Source of the DNA: Neolecta irregularis DAH-3
Taxonomy: Eukaryota > Ascomycota > Neolectomycetes > Neolectales > Neolectaceae
Length of the DNA: 16,649 bases
Reading direction: 5' to 3'
NCBI GenBank assembly: GCA_001929475.1
Contig: LXFE01000532.1
Location: 1 to 16,649 of the forward strand
Below the pieces are notes generated by a model, which made no database searches, was not told the DNA's origin, and saw only the letters and a list, made by a program, of their open reading frames with translations. Of this stretch, positions 8,269-16,649 are shown piece after piece (within the stretch, counting starts at the first letter, position 1; each line of letters opens with the position of its first letter). Made by a program: the position numbers and the translations under genes.

Positions 8269-10532
8269 CTAATGACTTGCTTTCATACCAAGTTCACCTT
8301 TCTCTGCCTTCCCGGCTATTTCAGGGTTTATTTTTTTCAATTCTCGATATTCCGGTTTGAATTGTTGAGCATGGACCCATTCAAGTAATTTGTTCTCATT
8401 TGGGACTTTTGCTGTCGCACATCCTTCCTCAACAGCTTTACTAATCACAGCAACCGCAATATAAGTAGAGACATGTCTGATATCTTTTATATCAGGAAGA
8501 AGTGCTTGATCAGGATCGTTGAGCGCTGGTGAAAGCTGTGCTAGTGCCTTTGCTGCAGCATCGATCAAGGATTGCGGTAATCGTGATGTTCTGCTGAGGA
8601 CCTGATAGTCAGTATTATATTTGATATCCTTTCAGTCATATACCGCACCAAGACCAATACCCTAATAATCAGTGAATTAATCCTTGGGAACTCACGGGGA
8701 AAACTAAAGCATTATTTGCCTGTGAAATGTCGTATGTCTTGCCGTTGTACTCGGCTGGCGGGAATGGTGAACCTTGTCGATGAGCATTATCGAGAGGTTT
8801 AGAACAAACCGGCAGCTATTAGAGCCTTTCCTTTTGACCATGTTTTTAAATCCTGCGGTTGCGCTTCGTGAAGGCTAGTAGGGTTTGATAAAGGGAAGAT
8901 AATCCTGAAGATAAGTATATGATAGTACCGACTACCTCACGGTCTTTCAACATTCCTGGCCATTTCTTCTACAATCTACAAAGTTAATGTGACAACAATG
9001 AGAATTAAACACCTCTTTCGTGAATGCCCCTGGCTTAGTACTGCACCCGATAAGAATTGTTGGTTTGACCTTTTTGACCACATCAAGCAGTGATATTTCT
9101 CCTTTCATCTCTTTCCATTCTTCATCTGGTCGAGCATATGGTTTTTGCCCCTCCGTCAACTTGTCCCTACGAGATTTAAGAAGAAGCCCTGGCTTATCGA
9201 TAAGCCTGGCGAATTAGGCCTAAATCGCGAAAAGGCAAGCGAACCAAAATAAACTTCTTGCATCTTCTTCTGATTTTCCATCTTCAGTCATTGAATAATG
9301 GAGATGGTCAGCGATTCCAGTTCCTGCGGTACCTGGATGTAAGTCGAGCCCAGTTTTATTCGATACCTGCTCCAAAGATAACGATCCTCTGGTCCGTCAA
9401 TTTGCTTTTCGTAACCCACACTGCAGCAGTGATCGCTGCTTGGGTGACAGCACCAGTTCCTGTTATCAGCCCAAAGGTTGACCCCCAAAACACCTTGAAG
9501 ATCATCTATTGAGATTGGTACAATTTACTCCAATGGGGGTATACCATTAAAGCATGGAAGTTTTGTTCGATAATTTGCTAGTAACCGTCTTCCATTGTTT
9601 AACCCGAAATCTTCAAAGTGAAGCACAGCTCGCGGAAATAACTTTTTGACAGCATTAACAAAAGTGTCTATGAACAAGTCATATCTCTCCCCTTCAACTC
9701 GGGTTCGGCGGAGACCAAGATATAGATCATCTTTGAGTAGATCCTCATTCTAAAAAAGTAAGCAAATATACTCAAGCGTAATCTACATTTGTTCCGACGT
9801 CTAGTACAACAGGGATTGTTCGATTTGGATGCAAGCCAGCACATAATGTCTTGAACAATCAAACGGGTTTCAGGATATCTTACCATCAGGACAAGCTTTG
9901 CAATGCTTATGCCAATTCCTCCTACACCCTGATCTCCGATTCCCAGGATCATTTAATTCAGTGAACGAATCGAATGCTGATACCTCTTCGCTATCTGTCA
10001 CAATTATGTAATCGATGTCGTCTCTATCTCCCCATGCTCTCAATTCATCTTCAACCTTTTCAGGCTCATCAATGTTGAGGAAACAGCCTTATGGTGAGAA
10101 GAACAGTAGATGTTTAATCCTACCTTCCGGTCTTCGAAATTGTCGACTGTAGTGTTGTATTGCTTCGCCTTCTGTTGGTGTATATATTATAGGCATCATT
10201 TCCTTGAGATGATCATATAACAAACGGTAAAACAGAACCTGTGATATCAATGAGACACTTATACGAAACACAACTTCATTCTGATCATGCATGCTCAGCA
10301 GAAAACTGTTCTTCAACAACGGGGTCGGTATAGACTGAAACTGCTCATACGCGCGTTTGGATTGCGTATCCAAGGTAGAAACGCCGGCTGGGAGAAGACC
10401 TTCAAGTTTGAATATTCTGCGTTCATCATGACTAAAGGCCGTGCCTTTGTTGAAGAATGGAGAATTGAGCAGAGCTTTGCCCTTGTCTATTTAGAACTTT
10501 GATGAATATTGAATGAAACCTCCAATGCGCAT
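8269..10532 (-). CDS. NAD(P)-dependent malic enzyme
   Basis: Oxidative decarboxylation of malate to pyruvate and CO2 with NAD(P)H. Sixteen exons: 10532-10520, 10486-10275, 10238-10124, 10087-9984, 9949-9884, 9849-9787, 9749-9545, 9505-9494, 9459-9367, 9332-9245, 9205-9013, 8975-8941, 8904-8810, 8772-8696, 8661-8644, 8601-8269; 573 aa, normal for the family. Motifs in order: [80 protein letters not shown] (metal ligands), the dinucleotide loop [11 protein letters not shown] (about 290-302), [35 protein letters not shown]. The first exon (13 nt) is tentative; no presequence is visible, so location is open. The intron at 9950-9983 ends in TG instead of AG. The donor at 10274 could be 3 nt further in, adding one Val. 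NAD versus NADP use cannot be decided by eye. Confidence 0.92.
8644..8661 (-). other. 18-nt microexon of malic enzyme
   Basis: Encodes GIGLGA between introns of 34 nt (8662-8695) and 42 nt (8602-8643), both GT-AG and phase 0. It completes the family motif ALVFPGIGLGAVLSR. Confidence 0.85.
9494..9505 (-). other. 12-nt microexon of malic enzyme
   Basis: ATGATCTTCAAG between a 39-nt intron (9506-9544) and a 34-nt intron (9460-9493). With the flanking bases it encodes DDLQ of CFNDDLQGTGAVT, which contains a metal-binding aspartate. Without it the enzyme would lose an active-site segment in frame. Confidence 0.85.
9950..9983 (-). other. Apparent GT-TG intron of malic enzyme
   Basis: The intron starts GTATCAGC after DSEE and must end just before ATCCTGGGAATC (ILGIGDQG). 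The last two bases are TG (...ATTAAATG). No AG lies between the CACTGAAT branch-like sequence and the conserved codons. The next AG (after ATCGGAG) breaks the frame and removes ILGIGD. This is either unusual splicing, a damaged acceptor, or a base error. Confidence 0.65.
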
Positions 10533-10716
10533 AGTAGCGGTCCTCTGCTATAAAGGATAGAAGCTGCAATTGCTTCCATTCGTAGACCTCTCTAAACTGG
10601 TCTACGCAGCGTAGTAGTCAATGACACCATACACGTGATATAGTTTCTCTTAGAGTAGTTATCAAAGAAAATTCAATCATTGTAGAGGAATAAAACAGTG
10701 TATGAGACTGAATAAT
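10533..10716 (-). promoter_or_regulatory. Malic enzyme upstream region with an E-box and an inverted repeat
   Basis: 184 bp between the fumarylacetoacetase stop and the malic enzyme ATG. CACGTG sits at 10632-10637, 100 bp upstream of the ATG. A perfect 8-bp inverted repeat, CGTAGACC (10581-10588) and GGTCTACG (10599-10606), is separated by 10 nt and could be a dimeric factor site or a leader hairpin. Roles are inferred. Confidence 0.45.
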
Positions 10717-12319
10717 TCAAAACTTTGTTGCTGGTAGAATGACACCTCGACATTCACCAAACCCTACTCGGGCGCTGTCTTTTCCTGCCCAAGCAGTCAT
10801 GATAATTTCATCTCCATCTTCAAGCCAGGTCCGAGCTGCACTACCAGTAATCTTGACTGACTGCTTCCCATTCCGGCTCAACTCGAGGAAACATCCGAGC
10901 TTGTCATTTGACTATATGGTCAAAATACAGTTGCTTCTAATCGAGTTACATCTCCAGAGATGGTTCCAGTTCCGAGCAGATCCCCTGTTCGAAGGTTACA
11001 TCCACCGACAGTATGGTGAGTAAGCATTTGGGCTGCCGACCAGTATAAATGTTTCAAGTTTGTTTGACCAATCGTGGCAGTATCTTCACTTCCAGACACT
11101 TTGTGTGAGGTTTTCCAAGTTTGGGGACGATCAAGTACCCCTGAGATCTATCTGAATGTTCACATTATACCCAGCTTTCCGGCTCATACAAAGATATTCG
11201 GGGTCGGCATAGTCCTGCGTTCCAGTGTGGACAAGTAGAGAAACTTACGTGTTCAGGTAAGGCGCATTTGAAAGGCTCAAGAGCATCTAAAGTTACGATC
11301 CAAGGACTAATTGAAGTCGCAAAATTCTTTCCGTTGAACGGACCGAGAGGGAAGTATTCAAAACTTTGAATATCGCGTGCTTGAAATGAGTGATGGCGGG
11401 ATTCTGGCGTTTTACCACTCCAATCGTTCAACAGAACTGCGCCAAAGATGTGATCTTCAGCTTCATTTATGGCAACCCTTTCCCCCAATGTATTCGGTTT
11501 GCAAACGAAGAAACCCTGGTCCATTAAATTAGCAATACCACTTGTATATACCATTTCTGCTTCGTAATCCATCTTTGTACACGGACCAAATGACGGCTCT
11601 CCGCCAGTACTCGTTTGCCCCAAAGGTCTTCTAATAGACGTGCCAGAGCTTACAATTGAAGAAGCTCGACCGTGATAAGCAATTGGAAGGCGTAAACTAT
11701 AAAGGTTAAAAGCTCTGGTCATCGACTAACGCACAAGGCAGGCGGCAGAGAAGCGTTTTCGCCACGCATAGCTTTCGAAGCATTGAAAGCATGCTAGTAA
11801 TATGAATATGTAGCCAATGAGATTCAAATACATTGCGACAAGTGTAAAAGTCTGTATAATCTCCGATGCTCATTGGAAGATGGCATGTGACATCTTTGTC
11901 AGAGATTAATGCACATTTGCGGAGATAATCATTATTCTTGAGGGTTTCGCAACTTTCTGAAAGCAGTTCCTGAAGTCGTTCTCTTGTTCGGGAGATAGTG
12001 AACCGACCAAGAGCGGCAAAGCAATTTAAGTCCGACTATTGATTCCATTGATATGGTTCTAATTCGAGGGTAATCACCTTTGAAAAGACAATCTCGGGAT
12101 TTTCCAGTCCTTGCACATTTTTTAAAAGGCCTGCTGAGGCTAATTGTGCCAAGTCGATTACCCAATTACCGAGAATAGTCGCGGCGCGCTTATGAGGCTC
12201 CTTGTCAGCTATTACACAGCCGTAGGTACATTAGAAGAAGACGATACGATCCCAAATGGGATGTTTGCGAGCGAAAAAGGAGACTTCGGGTCTACATGTA
12301 AAAATGACCGTAAACTCAT
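10717..12319 (-). CDS. FAH: Fumarylacetoacetase (fumarylacetoacetate hydrolase)
   Basis: Last step of tyrosine/phenylalanine breakdown: fumarylacetoacetate to fumarate and acetoacetate, in the cytosol. Ten exons: 12319-12230, 12188-12078, 12035-11832, 11793-11735, 11696-11552, 11515-11416, 11379-11249, 11214-11139, 11098-10950, 10911-10717; introns 34-42 nt; 419 aa, the same length as the human enzyme. The N-terminal SH3-like domain has SPFSLANIPFGIVSS. Catalytic-domain residues align with known ones: Asp126 in DYTDFY, catalytic His136 (HAFNASKAMRG), Tyr162 in YHGRAS, Glu200/Glu202 in MDYEAEM, Asp234-Trp235 in NDWSARDIQ, and Lys in GKNFATSISPW. QMLTHHTVGGCNLRTGDLLG and the ending GFGECRGVILPATKF are also typical. 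Two introns (11516-11551 and 11380-11415) are 36 nt and stop-free in frame. Open reading through them adds 12 codons each but breaks conserved motifs. Confidence 0.95.
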
Positions 12320-12813
12320 TTGGATCATTTGCGGGGTCGGAATAATTATGGAATAGAAATTGTTTCGCCGAGGTTATTTCTTTTGCTGCAATACTTTTCT
12401 CAGAACCATTCTGAAAACGTTTCTGTCTTGAACACTCCATTTTAACATTCTATCATTCATGTTTTTTGGAGTTTTAGGGCCAATGTTCCCCTCCTCTAGC
12501 TTAGCCGGAAGATACCAGCATCCTTCCGCAGACTTTCCACACTTTGTTCTTAAGCCCAACACCATGACGTCATCACCATCCTTGAACGCCCGTCGTGCAA
12601 AGAACATTTGTTTATCCGGTCCGAGCACAATATTCGCCAGCCCTCTTTTTTTTAAAAAGAAAAGCCAGAAATACATTCGAATTAGTAATCCACGCGATCT
12701 CAGGCAGAAATATCCGATTGGGCTAAATGTTGGGTCGTCGTATTTCAGAGATATTCTCAAACATCTGGTGAGATCCTACGACACCTTGGACACAACCGCA
12801 AATCAAAAGAAAA
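12320..12813. promoter_or_regulatory. Divergent promoter of fumarylacetoacetase and SWT1 with a central CRE palindrome
   Basis: 494 bp between the two start codons. TGACGTCA, the bZIP (Atf1/CREB-type) consensus, lies at 12565-12572, almost equidistant from both ATGs (about 245 bp each). Overlapping open frames on both strands (12374-12760 minus, 12459-12827 plus) show no recognisable domain; I treat them as chance. The minus frame has a stretch, GDDVMVLGLRTK..GCWYLPAKLEEG, that looks somewhat protein-like and is the best candidate if a small gene is hidden here. Confidence 0.5.
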
Positions 12814-14379
12814 ATGACTGCCCGTAACGAAGACTTTATGGATATCGACGATGCAGCTGAGCTTGCTCAAATCTCGAACCAGCTGGCATATGCCCGTCAG
12901 CAGAATCCATTTCAAATGCAAAAATCGGCTGAATTCTATCGACAAGTGTGCTAATTCATACCATCAATAAAATGACAGAGAACTAACACGACTCCAGGGC
13001 AAAGCGTTTGAACCCCTTCCATCCAATACGACTGCTATTTTCGTCCTAGATACCAACTTTCTCATCTCTCATCTTTCTACAATTTCCCTTCTACGACAAT
13101 TGTCTCATGACTGGGGGCACCTCATGATAATACCGTACCGGTATCCCCGATTTCTTGTCTAACTGTATGAAGGTGGGCGGTCATTCAGGAACTGGATGGG
13201 CTGAATGGTCTTCACTCTGGTTCGACATATGCAAATTCAAAAGGTGCCGATTTACAGACCCTTGCGCGTTCAGCTATAAACGTACTTTATCCTCTTTGCA
13301 AGTATTCCGACTGACGGATATGGTGGATTGCAAATTCGCTTTCCCAGCAAGACAACTCTATAAGGGGCCAAAGAATGACAGACGTCATCGATACAAACTT
13401 GAGCTCGAACGACGACGCTATTCTGGATTGCTGTCGGTACATAGACACCGAGTAGCTATATCTGACGTTCCAGATATTGGGCGGAAAGAACAGACATACC
13501 CATCTGGCTATTGACTTCAGATACAAACCTGCGAGTGAAAGCAATGGTCCACTGTAAGTATACCCACCCCTGAAATATCTACTTATTGAAGCAATTGGTG
13601 CAGTGAACCCACTCAACCTATCAGCCATAGAAATTCTCGCTCAAGCTTTCCGCACCATTTCTCGCTCATCCTCTGTATCTTCAATTATGCAAGTGGACAC
13701 ACGAACAGAGATAGATACCCATCAGACCAAACGTGTCAAAGATATAACCATGTCATATCCATCGCCCAGATCGGATCCTCCTGAAAAAGGGATATACTCT
13801 TCGAAATGGGCACCCTTGTCGCCTCGAGTGCGGATTCAACAAAATAAGTATTCACCGTCCGCTTCTTTGGCCTATAGTTCTTTGAGCATGCTTCAATCCC
13901 CTTTCGATCCTCGAACCGCAAGAGACCCGATTCTTTCCTCGCTCTTTCGAGATATTAATCAAACCATTACTACTGTATCTACACCCTATCTCCGTCATCA
14001 GGCAACCAAGTCTTTTGGTGGTGAGCTTGGAGCTTCCTGGATTTTCAGTTCAACTCCAAATCCCAAGAACTTTGATGACGTAGTTCGAATTCTCACAAAG
14101 TCGTATTTTACAACGTTTTCGGATCTATTTCCACGACGAAAGGGTGATCGGGGCGGTCGGTGGATTTTAACATTGAGTGAATGTCTTAATAAATGGCTCA
14201 TATGGGCCGAATGTGGAGTGGGTGAAAAACCCCAGAAGACAGAAATGATTGTTTGGCTTAACGATGTCTTTTATTTGTGGCAGGGCTTGGCAAGCGGCAT
14301 AGAGAATCGGGAACAGAAAAGGGGTCGCGAGGAAACGGTAATTGGCTGGCAGCAAAGCCTGGATAGGTTGTGGGCTTGA
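12814..14379 (+). CDS. SWT1: SWT1-like PIN-domain RNA endonuclease
   Basis: Swt1 is a nuclear-pore-associated endoribonuclease in mRNP quality control. Proposed exons: 12814-12945, 12998-13140, 13173-13297, 13352-13436, 13474-13553, 13604-14379; 446 aa, near the yeast size. The PIN domain shows IFVLDTNFLISHL (first acidic residue), then YRWAVIQELDGLN, IRGQRMTDV, SSNDDAILDCCRYW and LLTSDTNLRVKAMVH, giving the expected Asp/Glu set. The long last exon carries the C-terminal helical (HEPN-like) part ending SLDRLWA. The intron at 13141-13172 is only 32 nt but has CTAAC and restores IIPYRWAVIQELD. The third intron is uncertain: GC-AG 13298-13351 gives INVLYPLYNSIRGQRM and GT-AG 13282-13347 gives INQDNSIRGQRM. 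The start at 12814 (AAAAATGAC) precedes MTARNEDFMDIDD. Confidence 0.88.
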
Positions 14380-14809
14380 CTCTGAAATGTAAAAGTTTAC
14401 GAATATTTCTTTAGTTATGATGCTTACTGAAACTAAATGATATAATTAAAATAACATTGCTATCGCTTAGCTGGGGGTGTGTATACCTCGGTGTTGTCAT
14501 ATTATTATCTAAAATTTTGCATTATTAATAGTTTTGTTCGTACATATACTAGAATATATCAAGACAGATTACAACTCAGAGATGAGATGTTACTAATGAT
14601 ATTTACTATAAATGCCCTTTCAGCGAAAATTCGGATCCACCCCGGACAGGACATGCTTAATACCGCAATTGTCAGTAGTTTCATGCGCCCATCAACAGAG
14701 AAACAAAAGTGTAGCCAATCTAACACACGCAAGGGAATCAGAAAACCCTTATAAAATACCGCCAAAAATAAAATAATAAAGGAAAATAGAGAACAATAAA
14801 AGTCGTAAA
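14380..14809. other. Convergent intergenic region between SWT1 and the kinase
   Basis: 430 bp, AT-rich, 3' ends on both sides. AAAATAAAATAATAAAGG around 14764-14781 offers polyadenylation-like AATAAA for the plus strand; TTTATT-rich sequence serves the minus strand. Short open frames on both strands resemble nothing known. Confidence 0.5.
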
Positions 14810-16649
14810 CTATTCGTTGCCGCCAGCAGCAACACCTTTTCTCCGTCCGAGTAATGTAGCCTTCTCGAGCGATAGTTCGAATTCACCCGGTCGTCGACTA
14901 CGGTCTTTGAGTCGTCTTTTATCAGAAATAGCAACATTTCCCGTTTTTTGTTCCAAGTGTTTGATCGAGTTTGGTGAATCTGCTACTTCTTCCTCTACTT
15001 CCTCGTCTTCTTCTTCAGGTGGATTAAGAGCGAGATTTCCTCGATAAACTCCACGCTTGGAATTTATGCGACGGGCCCCTTCTTCTTCCATGCGGTGTAC
15101 TGCATAAGACACGTCAAATACTTCTCTTAATGAGACGAGGCCTGGTGAACGAAAGTCTCGGCCGGGGTTTTCGATGGCCATTGGAGTGCCTCGCGTTGGA
15201 ACACCGGCGATGACTGGAGTGAATAGAGGTGGGGCGTCATGAGCAGCCGTAGTTGTTTCCTGGGAATCAGTACGACGGGGATCGGATAAATTACCTTTGT
15301 CTGCCGGATCCATGGATGTGCGAGGAACTGATCAATGGTATATCGCTTTTCTGGATCGACCGTTAAGAGATGCGAAATCAAATCTTTAGCGCTTTTGCTG
15401 ATGTCATCCCACCAAGGAGAAAGGAATGTGTATTGTCCGCGAGCTACCTTTTGTGTAAGAGTCTCTATGCTTTCATCATAAAATGGCGGAAATCCACAAA
15501 GGAGCGTATATAAAACACAGCCTAAAGCCCACATATCAACAGATTTTGAGTACCGTTCATCTTTGACGATTTCGGGTGCAGTGTATCCGACAGTTCCACA
15601 TGGCGTCATAGTCTGAGAATCCCAAACAATCTTTGATAAGCCGAAATCAGCAATCTTGATTAGGCCAATGCCACCTGCGCCAAGACCTTGTATGAATTCT
15701 CCCTCGTCTTCCTTTTCTTCGTCACCTGGCTGTTTTGGTCGTGGAAGTTTGCTTGGTGTCATGGGAATCGGATCAAATAGAAGATTCTCAGGCTTGATGT
15801 CTCTACGTCATAATTAGAGATAACGCAACACGCAAAATACCGATGAACAACGCCTTTTTCTTCATGAAGATAGAGAATTGCATGAGCAACTTGACCAATG
15901 ATGTGTCTTGATAGGTCTTCGGATAAATAGGTAAATCGAATGATCTGATGAAACAATTCGCCCCCGTCCATTAACTCCAGTACAAGATAATAATAATCGC
16001 GTGATTCCTGAAACTCCAACAACGAAACGACGTTTGGGTGACTGAGATTGCGCATGATTTGAACTTCCTTGAGGATATTTGCGCGCTGAACAGATGGTCA
16101 GTATGAGGCAGACTAGTAAAAAAACAAAAAAGGTAGACACCTCTATCCCTGTTGCTGCCTTTTTTATGGTATCGTGAAGATGATGGGTCTACAAGAAGAA
16201 AAACAGATGTCAGAACAATGAGTGGGTATAATGACAAACAGAATGGGCAGGAGGATCACCTGTAGAGAGCAGCGATAGGGCGCTTGCGGGTTCACTCTGA
16301 AGGCAGAACAGACGCTTTGTCTAGAGAAAAAAGAAATTACCAACCTGAGAGGCCGTCAACTCGTATTTCCGTACAACTTTGATAGCAACCATCTGTCCCG
16401 TCTCGCGGTTCTGGGCCTTGTAGACGTTGCTGAAGGCGCCGCTTGCTGTCAGCCAGCCCCAAAGACGCGCCGCACTCTCCCATCTTTTCGATCAGCCTGT
16501 ACTTTTCCAGGCCAGGATAGCGCTGCAGACGGCCATTTGCCTCTTTTTCCTCCGCGACAATTTTATGCAGTGCTTCATGGACACCAGGCTGTTTCTTGCT
16601 CCAAGTACTAGCTGCGGCCTTGGCGGCAGTCGTAGATGCAGGTGCAGCG
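14810..16649 (-). CDS. Srk1/RCK2-type stress-activated Ser/Thr kinase (CAMK group), 5' end beyond the window
   Basis: MAPK-activated kinase acting below Hog1/Sty1 in fungi. Exons: 16649-16476 (partial), 16441-16345, 16188-16141, 16085-15841, 15802-15295, 15259-14810; about 506 aa visible. The kinase domain starts YRLIEKMGDGAFSNVYKA, with VAIKVV (Lys), LMDGGELFHQI, VVHRDIKPEN, DFGLSK, CGTVGYTAPEIV and MWALGCVLYTLLCGFPPF. A roughly 40-residue insert rich in acidic residues (PKQPGDEEKEDEGEFIQGLG) lies between PEN and DFG, a mark of this fungal subfamily. The tail has REVFDVSYAVHRMEEEG, an acidic run (EEEDEEVEEEV), and basic residues followed by FELSLEKATLLGRR, which looks like a MAPK docking site. 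Introns are 34, 156, 55, 38 and 35 nt; the 156-nt one (16189-16344) is an outlier. Confidence 0.92.

Noticed and set aside
12374-12760. 129-codon minus-strand open frame between FAH and SWT1, with a 122-codon plus-strand frame overlapping it (12459-12827)
   Set aside because: Neither shows a domain I recognise, both sit in the shared promoter around the CRE palindrome, and the plus frame runs into the SWT1 start. A homology search of the minus frame (GDDVMVLGLRTK region) would settle it.
1-16649. tRNA or rRNA genes, CRISPR arrays, bacterial operons or ribosome binding sites
   Set aside because: None seen; spliced genes show this is a eukaryotic chromosome.

Overview
This window looks like nuclear DNA of an intron-dense fungus. 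The genes are conserved fungal housekeeping genes split by GT-AG introns, nearly all 32-44 nt long, often with a CTAAC/CTGAC-like branch sequence close to the 3' AG. The kinase at the right end carries the long linker between PEN and DFG seen in Srk1/RCK2 kinases of Dikarya. I cannot place the organism further. Gene models were built by hand: each intron was chosen so that reading phase and conserved protein sequence are both restored. For the seven working genes this gives about 54 introns.

Layout, left to right. 1-159: likely terminus of a pogo/Tigger-like DNA transposon. 481-2061 (-): TIM50, mitochondrial protein import. 2442-3405 (+): decayed copy of glucose-6-phosphate 1-epimerase. 3468-6943 (-): importin-11/Kap120 karyopherin, 12 exons. 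7058-8241 (+): PEX2, peroxisomal RING E3 ligase. 8269-10532 (-): malic enzyme, 16 exons including 12-nt and 18-nt microexons. 10717-12319 (-): fumarylacetoacetase. 12814-14379 (+): SWT1-like PIN endonuclease. 14810 to the window end (-): Srk1/RCK2-type stress kinase, 5' end missing.

The genes do not form a pathway or cluster. Fumarylacetoacetase (tyrosine breakdown to fumarate and acetoacetate) and malic enzyme (malate to pyruvate) are tandem and metabolically adjacent, but that may be chance. Packing is tight: IPO11 and PEX2 share a 114-bp divergent promoter, and the stop codons of PEX2 and malic enzyme are 27 bp apart. FAH and SWT1 share a 494-bp divergent promoter with a TGACGTCA palindrome at its centre. 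CACGTG boxes lie upstream of TIM50 (two) and malic enzyme (one).

I found no new enzyme system. The interesting content is gene architecture: very short introns, GC-AG introns placed by phase and protein conservation, one apparent GT-TG intron, microexons, several frame-neutral stop-free introns, and a pseudogene among intact neighbours.
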